This document shows, in pieces, positions 1 to 6,232 of a stretch of 7,190 nucleotides of DNA (position 1 is its first letter; the number at the start of each line of letters is the position of its first letter). The translations under genes and the position numbers were made by a program. Where the stretch lies: positions 1 to 7,190 of the forward strand of contig CAZKVQ010000087.1 in the NCBI GenBank assembly GCA_964556255.1. Reading direction: 5' to 3'. The DNA comes from JACJWR01 sp964556255. GTDB taxonomy: Bacteria; Actinomycetota; Actinomycetes; S36-B12; UBA10799. The notes beneath the pieces were generated by a model, which was given only the letters and a program-made list of their open reading frames with translations, was not told the origin of the DNA and did not search any database.

Positions 1-1887
1 ACGGCCGCCAGGCGCCCGGTCGAGACCCTGGGCATCCCGGTGGTCGCGGCGATCAACGGCGCTGCCCTCGGCGGCGGACTCGAGCTGACGCTGGCCTGCC
101 ATCACCGCGTCGCGTTGGACGCCAAAGGCAGCCAACTGGGCCTGCCGGAGGTGACGCTCGGACTGCTGCCAGGTGGCGGCGGTGTGACCCGCACGGTTCG
201 GATGTTCGGTCTGCAGAAGGCCCTCATGGAGATCCTGCTGCAGGGTCAACAGCGCAAGCCGGCGAAGGCCCTCGAGATGGGCCTGATCGACGAACTCGTC
301 GATACCCCGGAGGCGATGCTCGAAGCGGCCCGCGCCTGGATCAAGGCCAACCCGGAAGCCGCCCAGCCTTGGGATGTCAAGGGTTACCGCATGCCCGGCG
401 GCACGCCGTCGAACCCCAAGTTCGCCGCGATGCTCCCGGCCTTCCCGGCCAACCTGCGCAAGCAGCTCAAGGGGGCCCCGATGCCCGCACCGGAGGCCAT
501 CATGTCGGCCGCCGTCGAGGGCGCCCAGGTGGACTTCGACAATGCGTCCAAGATCGAGACCCAGTACTTCGTCTCGCTCGCCTGCGGCCAGGTTTCGAAG
601 AACATGATCAAGGCGTTCTTCTACGACCTGCAGGGGATCAACAAGGGCTCCGGTCGGCCCGAGGGGTACGACAAGTACACGGCCAAGAAGGTCGTGGTGC
701 TCGGTGCCGGCATGATGGGCGCCGGTATCGCCTACCAATGTGCCCGCAGCGGCATGGAGGTCGTGCTCAAGGACACGTCGCTGGCGGCGGCGGAGAAGGG
801 CAAGGACTACCGCCGAACGCTGTTGGACAAGGCAGTGTCCCGCGGTCGCATGACCGAGGCCGCGCGGGACGAAGTGCTCGCCCGGATCACCCCGACCGAC
901 AGTGTCGAGGAGGCCAAGGGTGCCGATCTGCTGATCGAGGCGGTGTTCGAGGATCCCGCGCTCAAGGAGAAGGTCTACGCCGAGATCGAGCCGGTGCTCG
1001 CTCCCGATGCCTTGCTGGGGTCCAACACGTCCACCCTGCCCGTCACCGGGCTCGCCGAGGGCGTCAGTCGACCCGAGGACTTCATCGGTCTGCACTTCTT
1101 CTCACCGGTGGACAAGATGCCGCTGTTGGAGATCGTCGTGGGGGAGAAGACCTCGGACGCGACCATCGCCAAAGCCGTCGATGTCGCCCTGCAGATCAAG
1201 AAGACGCCGATCGTCGTCAACGACAGTCGTGGCTTCTTCACCTCGCGGGTCATCGGAACGTTCATCGGTGAGGCCGCTGCGATGGTCGGCGAAGGCATCG
1301 TGCCGCAGTCCATCGAGCAGGCCGCCCTGCAGTCCGGCTACCCGACCGGGCCGTTGGCGCTGCTGGACGAGGTCTCGATGATCCTCGCCCGCCGAATTCG
1401 CGAGGCTGGCCGTGCTGCGGCCAAGGAGGAAGGCATCGACTTCCCGGAGCACCCCTCCTTCGCCGTCATCGACACGATGGTCGTGGACAAGGAGCGCGGC
1501 GGACGGGCAGCTGGAGCCGGCTTCTACGAGTACCTGGATGGTAAGCGCGTGGGACTCTGGACCGGCCTCGCCGAGACGTTCGGTGGCGACAAGCAGATCC
1601 CGTTCAACGACATGGCCGAGCGCATGCTGTTCGCTGAGGCGATCGAGAGCGTGAAGTGCATGGACGAGAACGTGCTGCGCTCGGTGGCCGATGCGAATAT
1701 CGGCTCCATCTTCGGCATCGGATTCCCCGCGTGGACCGGCGGTGTGCTGCAGTACATCAACGGCTACCCGGGTGGACCGGCCGGCTTCGTGGCGCGTGCG
1801 GAGGAGTTGGCCGCCGCCTACGGCGACCGCTTCACCCCGCCGGCCTCCCTGGTGGAGCTTGCAGCCGCCGGCGGTGCATACGAGTAA
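1..1887 (+). CDS. fadB: Fatty-acid oxidation multifunctional protein, FadB type (5'-truncated by window edge)
   Basis: This enzyme hydrates 2-enoyl-CoA and then oxidises the 3-hydroxyacyl-CoA with NAD+, the second and third steps of beta-oxidation in the cytoplasm. The frame is open from base 1, so the N-terminus (roughly 90 residues, judged against E. coli FadB) lies upstream. About 628 residues are visible. The crotonase part shows the oxyanion-hole segment AALGGGLE, and both catalytic glutamates appear conserved: Glu at 82-84 in GGGLE and Glu at 148-150 in GLPEVTLG. The NAD-binding motif GAGMMG is at about 703-720. The dehydrogenase His-Glu pair is His 1093-1095 in GLHFFSP and Glu 1129-1131 in PLLEIV. 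Two C-terminal 3HCDH helical domains follow, the last containing FGIGFPAWTGG. There is no frameshift or missing key residue. FadB partners with a FadA thiolase, which would be expected just upstream but is not visible. The choice between FadB-like and FadJ-like is not resolved. The family call is very secure. Confidence 0.95.
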   Translation, partial: TAARRPVETLGIPVVAAINGAALGGGLELTLACHHRVALDAKGSQLGLPEVTLGLLPGGGGVTRTVRMFGLQKALMEILLQGQQRKPAKALEMGLIDELVDTPEAMLEAARAWIKANPEAAQPWDVKGYRMPGGTPSNPKFAAMLPAFPANLRKQLKGAPMPAPEAIMSAAVEGAQVDFDNASKIETQYFVSLACGQVSKNMIKAFFYDLQGINKGSGRPEGYDKYTAKKVVVLGAGMMGAGIAYQCARSGMEVVLKDTSLAAAEKGKDYRRTLLDKAVSRGRMTEAARDEVLARITPTDSVEEAKGADLLIEAVFEDPALKEKVYAEIEPVLAPDALLGSNTSTLPVTGLAEGVSRPEDFIGLHFFSPVDKMPLLEIVVGEKTSDATIAKAVDVALQIKKTPIVVNDSRGFFTSRVIGTFIGEAAAMVGEGIVPQSIEQAALQSGYPTGPLALLDEVSMILARRIREAGRAAAKEEGIDFPEHPSFAVIDTMVVDKERGGRAAGAGFYEYLDGKRVGLWTGLAETFGGDKQIPFNDMAERMLFAEAIESVKCMDENVLRSVADANIGSIFGIGFPAWTGGVLQYINGYPGGPAGFVARAEELAAAYGDRFTPPASLVELAAAGGAYE

Positions 1888-1907
1888 GTGCCACCCGATA
1901 GCGGCAG

Positions 1908-1948
1908 TGCGGGCGCGGCCGACCACCCTGTGGTCGGCCGCACTCGCA
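1908..1948. promoter_or_regulatory. Long inverted repeat between fadB and tetR: operator or terminator
   Basis: The arms GCGGCCGACCAC (1915-1926) and GTGGTCGGCCGC (1930-1941) are perfect 12-bp complements around a 3-nt centre. Pairing continues outward to 1908 and 1948 with one C/A mismatch and one G-T wobble, giving arms of 19 bases. No T-tract follows. The element begins 20 nt after the fadB stop and ends on the A of the tetR ATG. It could be an intrinsic terminator of the actinobacterial type without a U-tail, or an operator for the adjacent TetR protein. The sequence alone does not decide between them. Confidence 0.6.
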
Positions 1949-2520
1949 TGTCCGCCGGCGACAGGCGCCGGCAACTCACCGATATCGGACTGGAACTGCT
2001 GCAGGAACGCCCCATCCACGAGGTCGCCCTGGACGAGGTTGCCGACCGCGCTGGGATCTCGCGGACGCTGTTGTTCCACTACTTCCCCACTAAGAGCGAC
2101 TTCTACGCGGCGGTTGTCGAGGCCGCCGGTCAGCGGCTGCTCCGCGGGCGGTCGCCGTCGGGGGACACCCCGCGCGAGCGCATTCGCTCCTTGATATCCG
2201 GATACCTCCGGTTGGTCGACTCTTCTCGCGATGTCTACGTCCGGCTGGTGCGCGGGGCCGCGGGCGGAGATCCGGCGGTCATGGGGATCCTCGACGAGTT
2301 GCGTTGGGCGCTTGTGCCCAACTGGCTGGAGGCAGCCGGTTTGACGACCTCAGACGGACCGTTGCCGGATGCCACAACCCAGTTGATCGTCCGCGGTTGG
2401 CTGGTCGGTTTCGAGGAGATCGCGTTGGTGTGGGATCCACAGGTGGTTCCGCGCGAACAACTCGTCGACCGTCTCACCGACGCTTTCTTCGCCGTCGCCG
2501 GCCACGTTCCGGTGGGCTGA
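1948..2520 (+). CDS. TetR/AcrR-family transcriptional regulator
   Basis: This is a dimeric DNA-binding repressor of the TetR type, 190 residues from the chosen ATG, which is a usual family length. The N-terminal domain is canonical. Helix 1 includes RRRQLTDIGLELLQE (residues 6-20). The helix-turn-helix covers about residues 27-46 (ALDEVADRAGISRTLLFHYF) and is followed by the typical PTKSDFY. The C-terminal ligand and dimerisation half (about residues 60-190) is divergent, and I cannot name its ligand. An in-frame GTG at 1888 abuts the fadB TAA and would add 20 residues. I prefer the ATG because the extra segment (PPDSGSAGAADHPVVGRTR) is not TetR-like and is encoded by the inverted repeat. Neither start has a convincing Shine-Dalgarno sequence. 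Its position directly after fadB suggests control of fatty-acid genes and possibly of itself, but that is inference. Confidence 0.9.
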   Translation: MSAGDRRRQLTDIGLELLQERPIHEVALDEVADRAGISRTLLFHYFPTKSDFYAAVVEAAGQRLLRGRSPSGDTPRERIRSLISGYLRLVDSSRDVYVRLVRGAAGGDPAVMGILDELRWALVPNWLEAAGLTTSDGPLPDATTQLIVRGWLVGFEEIALVWDPQVVPREQLVDRLTDAFFAVAGHVPVG

Positions 2521-2590
2521 TCGGGCACGGTGCCGGCCACGCAGGTAACGGGAGTCACACCCGCCGCCTCTGCTGGAGCGACCAGGCCAC

Positions 2591-2599
2591 TGGTATCCT
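2591..2599 (+). promoter_or_regulatory. Candidate extended -10 promoter for the helicase
   Basis: TGGTATCCT has the extended -10 form TGn followed by TATCCT (2594-2599), a good match to the actinobacterial housekeeping TANNNT pattern. The hexamer 17 nt upstream (TGCTGG, 2571-2576) is a poor -35, which extended -10 promoters can tolerate. Transcription would start near 2606, about 190 nt before the helicase ATG. This is a motif call only, with no mapped start. Confidence 0.45.
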
Positions 2600-2605
2600 C
2601 TAGTC

Positions 2606-2798
2606 AAGTTGTTCGCGCCCCCTGAGGCGCTGGGCACGTCTGCTGCGGCGCAGTTTCACGAGCGCCGCCCTGTCGAAGCCGCCGGGATTCCCCGGGGCGA
2701 TCTTCCGGGCCGGATCCGCAACGAAGCGGGTTTCACGCCGACGCGTCACAACGCGAGCGCGGCCCGCCCGGGTCGTCAACTGAAAGGCTTCACCAGCT
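2606..2798 (+). promoter_or_regulatory. Long G+C-rich, hairpin-containing 5' leader of the helicase mRNA
   Basis: If transcription starts near 2606, the helicase mRNA has a leader of about 190 nt. Visible local stems are GCGCC/GGCGC (2615-2619 with 2626-2630, 6-nt loop), GCGGCGC/GCGCCGC (2645-2651 with 2662-2668, 10-nt loop), the palindrome CCCCGGGG (2690-2697), and TCCGG/CCGGA near 2704-2714. The ribosome site GAAAGG (2782-2787) lies after the structured part and 11 nt before the ATG. The leader matches no riboswitch class I recognise. Long structured leaders are known for some cold-shock and RNA-helicase genes, so autoregulation is possible but unproven. Confidence 0.35.
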
Positions 2799-4118
2799 AT
2801 GACCAGCAATACCTTTATGTCTCTCGGCGTGCCCGAGAGTCTCTGCGCGGCACTTCGCCGCCGAGGAATCGAAGAACCATTCCCCATCCAAACAGCCACC
2901 ATTCCCGACGCGATCCGAGGACTGGACGTGCTCGGCCGCGGCCAGACCGGCTCCGGCAAGACGCTCGCCTTCGGCCTGCCGCTGCTGCTGAAGATGCGCG
3001 ACCGCGCACGTCGGCCGAAGCGACCGGGCGGCCTGGTGCTCGTCCCCACGCGGGAACTGGCCCAGCAGGTCGAATCGGCGCTGGCCCCACTCGGTCAGCG
3101 CATCGACGTGTCGTTGGCCGTGGTGGTTGGCGGAAAGGCCTACGGGCCGCAGATCAAGGCCTTGCGATCCGGTGTGGACATCGTGGTGGCCACCCCAGGC
3201 CGCTTGATGGACCTCGTCGAGCAGGGCGAGGCGGACTTGAGCATGGTCGAGGTGACCGTTCTGGATGAGGCGGATCACATGGCCGACCTCGGTTTCATGC
3301 CGCAGGTCACGTCGTTGCTCGACGGCACGCCCAAGGGCGGCCAGCGGCTTCTCTTTTCGGCAACCCTCGACCGCGACGTGGACAAGCTCGTTCGTCGTTA
3401 CCTGAAGGATCCGGCGACGCACTCGGTGACACCGGCGACTGCCTCGGTGGACACGATGTCTCACCACGTCATGGTGGTGGACCCTCACCACAAGAACGAG
3501 GTCACGGCCCGAATCGCTGCCCGTGACGGCCGAACGGTGGTGTTCGTCAAAACGAAGCATGGGGCAGATCGGCTCGCCACCTCACTGGCTAAGCAGGGCG
3601 TGCGCGCCGGCTCCCTGCATGGCGGCAAGACTCAGAGTGCCCGTACCCGCACCTTGGACGAGTTCCGCAACGGCACCCTGAGCGTGCTGGTCGCCACGGA
3701 CGTCGCCGCGCGTGGCATCCATGTCGACGATGTCAGTCTGGTGCTGCATGTCGATATGGCCAACGACCACAAGGACTACCTGCACCGTTCGGGGCGCACG
3801 GCTCGCGCAGGCGAGGCCGGCACCGTCGTCAGCCTGATCACACCAGGTCAACGTCGCTCTGCGGAGGCCATGACGCGGCGCGCCGGCGTATCGGCCGACC
3901 GGACCAATGTCTCCCCGGAGTCGGAGGCCCTCGTGTCCATCACGGGTGCTCGCGAACCCAACGGGGTGCCGTGGCAGGCTCCGTCGCGCCCAGATCGCGG
4001 CGGCGGGCGTCGCGGTAGTGGCCGTCGCTACTCCGGAGGCAAGGGTGGCGGCCGCAGTGGCGGCCGAGGCAGCCGTGTCGCATCACGCCACAGCGGTCGG
4101 CGGTCTGCAGCCCGATAG
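2799..4118 (+). CDS. DEAD-box ATP-dependent RNA helicase with Gly/Arg-rich C-terminal tail
   Basis: This cytoplasmic protein uses ATP to unwind or remodel structured RNA; the family acts in ribosome assembly, mRNA decay and cold adaptation. All core motifs are present in order within 439 residues. These are the Q motif with isolated Phe6 and PFPIQ (27-31), motif I GQTGSGKT (48-55), Ia PTREL (83-87), Ib TPGR (132-135), II DEAD (156-159), III SAT (187-189), IV VVFVKT (247-252), V ATDVAARG (299-306), and VI HRSGRTARAG (329-338). From about residue 397 to the end the chain is a low-complexity basic tail rich in Gly, Arg and Ser, probably a non-specific RNA-binding extension. The ATG has an upstream GAAAGG at 11 nt spacing. 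The core resembles the RhlE-like helicases of actinobacteria, but I do not assign a symbol. The gene appears to be monocistronic and converges on the next gene, 21 nt away. Confidence 0.96.
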   Translation: MTSNTFMSLGVPESLCAALRRRGIEEPFPIQTATIPDAIRGLDVLGRGQTGSGKTLAFGLPLLLKMRDRARRPKRPGGLVLVPTRELAQQVESALAPLGQRIDVSLAVVVGGKAYGPQIKALRSGVDIVVATPGRLMDLVEQGEADLSMVEVTVLDEADHMADLGFMPQVTSLLDGTPKGGQRLLFSATLDRDVDKLVRRYLKDPATHSVTPATASVDTMSHHVMVVDPHHKNEVTARIAARDGRTVVFVKTKHGADRLATSLAKQGVRAGSLHGGKTQSARTRTLDEFRNGTLSVLVATDVAARGIHVDDVSLVLHVDMANDHKDYLHRSGRTARAGEAGTVVSLITPGQRRSAEAMTRRAGVSADRTNVSPESEALVSITGAREPNGVPWQAPSRPDRGGGRRGSGRRYSGGKGGGRSGGRGSRVASRHSGRRSAAR

Positions 4119-4139
4119 CTCGCCAGCCGCGCTCGATTG

Positions 4140-4550
4140 TCAGCCCGCGGCGGGATTCCCACCTGCGGGCTGGCTGCCGAGGGCCTTCGCCTTCAACGCG
4201 TCGAACTCCTGCTGGTTGATGGCACCGGAGTCGAGTAGTGCCTTGGCCTGCGTGATCTGCTCAGCAGGTCCGGCGTTACCAGCTGTCTCGCGAATGTAGG
4301 CCTGCTGTGCTTCCTGCATCTGCTTGCGCGCCTCCTCCGAGCGGTGGGCCATGCCCTTGCCGCGGAAGATCAGGTACACCAGGCAGGTGATCGGCGTGAA
4401 GAAGATCAGGAAGATGATCCACACGGCCTTCCACCACCCATTGAGCGTCTTGTCCCGAAAGAGGTCGGTGAAGATGAAGAACAGGATCATGATCAACGCC
4501 ATGAAGGCGAACACGATGATCACGTACCAGAGGAAGTCCAGGATTGCCAT
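4140..4550 (-). CDS. Small membrane protein with N-terminal transmembrane pair and C-terminal SHOCT domain
   Basis: The protein has 136 residues from the ATG at 4550. Two hydrophobic segments (about residues 3-29 and 42-63) flank a short FRDKTLNGWWKA loop. This arrangement resembles the phospholipase D-nuclease N-terminal (PLDc_N) membrane module, but no catalytic HKD motif is present. A charged, helix-prone stretch follows (about 64-89). It leads into a SHOCT domain at about 97-124 (EQITQAKALLDSGAINQQEFDALKAKAL), a short C-terminal module of unclear function, perhaps oligomerisation. An ATG at 4562 in the same frame would add MRGR. I chose 4550 because AGGA lies just upstream, though only 3 nt away, and because MAILDFLWY is a natural start for a membrane segment. 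The role is unknown. It is convergent with the helicase and has its own upstream gap. Confidence 0.85.
   Translation of the reverse strand: MAILDFLWYVIIVFAFMALIMILFFIFTDLFRDKTLNGWWKAVWIIFLIFFTPITCLVYLIFRGKGMAHRSEEARKQMQEAQQAYIRETAGNAGPAEQITQAKALLDSGAINQQEFDALKAKALGSQPAGGNPAAG
4141..4172. terminator. Possible bidirectional terminator hairpin at the convergent gene ends
   Basis: CAGCCCGC (4141-4148) and GCGGGCTG (4165-4172) are perfect 8-bp complements. The 16-nt loop contains a smaller GGGA/TCCC pairing. The hairpin lies 22 nt beyond the helicase stop, inside the last codons of the SHOCT gene. No T-tract follows on either strand. It could end helicase transcription, but because it is also coding sequence (SQPAGG...PAAG) the pairing may be incidental. 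Confidence 0.35.
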
Positions 4551-4582
4551 GCGTCCTCGCATTCACAGGTGACGAAGTGGTG

Positions 4583-4596
4583 CTCGCGCGAGTCTA
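4583..4596 (-). promoter_or_regulatory. Weak candidate -10 and overlapping palindrome upstream of the SHOCT gene
   Basis: On the minus strand TAGACT (plus 4591-4596) fits TANNNT and lies 28 nt before the ATG at 4562. It overlaps the perfect 10-bp palindrome CTCGCGCGAG (4583-4592). No good -35 is found at 16-18 nt; a TGGACA (plus 4619-4624) is too far away at 22 nt. The 117-nt gap between EamA and this gene makes a separate promoter likely, but this particular element is uncertain. Confidence 0.25.
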
Positions 4597-4637
4597 CGAG
4601 CCCACTGGCGAGGTTTTGTGTCCACCACGCCAATGCC

Positions 4638-4667
4638 AGGGCGGTGAAGTCTCCTGCTCACCGCCCT
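4638..4667 (-). terminator. Terminator-like hairpin after the EamA transporter gene
   Basis: AGGGCGGTGA (4638-4647) and TCACCGCCCT (4658-4667) are perfect 10-bp complements around a 10-nt loop. On the minus strand the hairpin starts 12 nt after the EamA stop codon, where an intrinsic terminator would be expected. There is no U-tract, as is common in high-G+C actinobacteria. It would separate EamA transcription from the SHOCT gene. Confidence 0.6.
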
Positions 4668-4679
4668 CGCAGGTGCCTG

Positions 4680-5537
4680 TCAACCGAGGGAAACCAGCGC
4701 CAGTCCTGCCACCGCGAAGGCGACTCCCACGTACTGGATAGCCCGGAGTCGCTCGTGGTGTACGACGGCAGCAAGCAGCGCGGTCGCTACCGGGTAGAGG
4801 GAGCCGAGGACCGCCGTCGCCACCAATAGACCACTCGCTGCCGATAGCCCGTAGGTGAGATTGGCGCTGACGTCTAGAATCCCGATGGCGATCAGGGCAG
4901 GGGCCGCCGCGCGCACCTGCGCTGACGTTTCACGGCTCCGCGGCTGGGCGCGGTGACGGGCGCTCATGATCAGCAGCGCCAAGCACAGCACGAGGACGGC
5001 GGTGATCCGCATTCCGACCATGGTCATCACCGGGGAGTAGTCAGAACCCCGGGCGATGCCCAGCAGTGAGACGCCGAACAACACGGCCGCCAGAATGGCT
5101 AGCGCGAGTGGTTTCGCCCCGGCGTCCGAGTGCAGTTCGGGACCACTGGCGAGGACTACGCCCAGCAGGATCGCGGCCGCACCCACCGCGGCGACCGATC
5201 CGAAGCGCTCGCCTGCCAGCAGGCCCGCGGCCAGCGGTACGAGCCCGGCCAGCCCCGCGATAGGTGCCACGACGCCCATGGTTCCAATCGCGAGCGCCTG
5301 GTAGAACGCCACCAGGCCGCTGACGCCGGCACAGCTGGCCAGTACGGCCCAGGGCCAGTAGCCGGTCGGGTCGCCCCACGAGCGGGCGATGACGGCGACG
5401 CCGACGATGTAGATCAAGCCGAAGGACTGGCTGAGCAGTACGACCAACGCCGACGGCAACCGGCGGGTTGTCGTGCCACCCAGGAAGTCGGCGGTCCCCC
5501 AACACAGGCTCGACACCAGGGCGAGGAGGGCCGACAC
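4680..5537 (-). CDS. EamA/DMT-superfamily membrane transporter
   Basis: This is an inner-membrane transporter of the drug/metabolite transporter superfamily, 285 residues, the normal length for ten transmembrane helices in two EamA repeats. Repeat 1 spans about residues 2-131, opening with LVSSLCWGTADFLGG and closing with LLAGERFG and a final helix. Repeat 2 spans about 145-285, with GSLYPVATALLAAVVHHERL (245-264) and a last helix ending in LALVSLG. Almost the whole chain is hydrophobic. The main exceptions are short loops and a basic linker at about 193-209 (ARHRAQPRSRETSAQVR). The start is GTG at 5537, with AGGG (complement of 5546-5549) 8 nt upstream. Substrates of this family vary widely (amino acids, metabolites, drugs), and nothing here fixes one. 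It lies 77 nt after the YdeI-like gene and could be cotranscribed with it. A hairpin follows its stop. Confidence 0.92.
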   Translation of the reverse strand: MSALLALVSSLCWGTADFLGGTTTRRLPSALVVLLSQSFGLIYIVGVAVIARSWGDPTGYWPWAVLASCAGVSGLVAFYQALAIGTMGVVAPIAGLAGLVPLAAGLLAGERFGSVAAVGAAAILLGVVLASGPELHSDAGAKPLALAILAAVLFGVSLLGIARGSDYSPVMTMVGMRITAVLVLCLALLIMSARHRAQPRSRETSAQVRAAAPALIAIGILDVSANLTYGLSAASGLLVATAVLGSLYPVATALLAAVVHHERLRAIQYVGVAFAVAGLALVSLG

Positions 5538-5614
5538 AGCCTCGACCCTACTGTTCGTGTTCGGTGGGCGTCGGCCGTCCCGGCGGGGAGGTGGCCTTCA
5601 GTGCGGCGCCCCTG

Positions 5615-6208
5615 TCAGCGTCCGCGCGCCTCAGGATGGTTGGCCCGAATGCCTTGGGCCGCGAGGCGTGCCGTGGTCTGGATTCGGGCGGCGCGGGTCT
5701 CGGGCTTCTTCGCGCTGATGATGAACCAGAGGATGTTCTTGCGGGATGAAGCACTGAAACCTTCGAAGCCTTCGGTGGCCCCTGGAACCGCAGCCAGCCC
5801 GGCTGCCAGATCGTCGGGCACCTCCAGCGCCTCGACGGAGTCCAGGATCGTCCAGTTACCGTTGCGCCGAGCGATGTTGATTGCCTCCCAGCCAGCCGGT
5901 TCGATCAGACCGGCGGCCTCGAGTCTGGCCACGCGGGCCTTGTTGCTGGCCGACCAGGTCGAGGTCGGCTTGCGAGGCGTGAGAAGGAGCATCGATCGGT
6001 GCTCGTCGAGCCCGCGAACGGTGGAGTCGATCCAGCCGAAGCAGAGCGCCTCCTCCACGATCTCGTCGTAGCTGGGCGCGGGCTGGCCACTCGCCTTCTT
6101 GTGCGTGACCAGCCAGATCCCCTGCTGCCGTGCTTGATTGCGGTTGAGCCACTCGCGCAATTCGGCTCTGGAGGTCACGAGGACCTGCTCGTAGTCGTCG
6201 ATTCCCAT
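5615..6208 (-). CDS. YdeI/OmpD-associated family protein
   Basis: The protein has 197 residues, is soluble and has no signal peptide. It matches the YdeI/OmpD-associated family throughout. The central signature is YDEIVEEALCFGWIDS (47-62) followed by TPRKPTSTWSASNKARV (77-93) and LIEPAG (101-106). The C-terminal part has VPDDLAAGLAAVPGA (130-144) and the closing signature SAKKPETRAARI (165-176). The family is sometimes labelled bacteriocin-protection after an enterobacterial member, but its biochemical activity is not established, and I would not transfer that label here. The ATG at 6208 lies 24 nt after the cyclo-ligase stop, so the two genes are probably one transcript. The ribosome site is weak. 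The EamA gene is 77 nt downstream with no clear terminator between. Confidence 0.9.
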   Translation of the reverse strand: MGIDDYEQVLVTSRAELREWLNRNQARQQGIWLVTHKKASGQPAPSYDEIVEEALCFGWIDSTVRGLDEHRSMLLLTPRKPTSTWSASNKARVARLEAAGLIEPAGWEAINIARRNGNWTILDSVEALEVPDDLAAGLAAVPGATEGFEGFSASSRKNILWFIISAKKPETRAARIQTTARLAAQGIRANHPEARGR

Positions 6209-6232
6209 TCGTCGGCCAGCGTTCGTTCCGGG

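Noticed and set aside
1888..1947. GTG start abutting the fadB stop, giving a 210-residue TetR
   Set aside because: The extra 20 residues are unlike a TetR N-terminus and are encoded by the inverted repeat. The ATG at 1948 gives a standard length. It is still possible if fadB and tetR are translationally coupled.
1102..2079. Long open frame on the minus strand (325 codons) across the end of fadB and the start of tetR
   Set aside because: It is antisense to two well-supported genes and crosses the inverted repeat. Its translation has no recognisable domain. In sequence with G or C at most third positions, long antisense open frames are expected by chance.
2524..2534. Small palindrome GGCACGGTGCC just after tetR
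   Set aside because: Its 5-bp arms around a single base cannot form a stable hairpin loop and no T-tract follows, so it is not supported as a terminator.
2609..3268. Plus-strand open frame (219 codons) covering the helicase leader and 5' end
   Set aside because: It starts at a TTG with no ribosome site, is out of frame with the helicase, and translates to low-complexity Arg/Gly/Pro sequence. The overlapping frame has all the DEAD-box motifs.
2790..3560. Minus-strand open frame (256 codons) antisense to the helicase
   Set aside because: It is His/Arg/Gln-rich with no domain signature, and is a shadow of the helicase codon pattern.
5538..5614. Promoter or terminator in the gap between the YdeI-like and EamA genes
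   Set aside because: Only a 4-bp stem and a TAGGGT overlapping the ribosome site are visible. Neither is strong enough to call.
5130..6071. Plus-strand open frame (313 codons) spanning the EamA and YdeI-like genes
   Set aside because: It is antisense to two recognisable proteins, changes composition at the gene boundary and has no family signature.
5615..6208. Bacteriocin immunity or defence role for the YdeI-family protein
   Set aside because: The label comes from a distant enterobacterial member. No bacteriocin, toxin or defence genes are nearby, and its neighbours are metabolic and transport genes.
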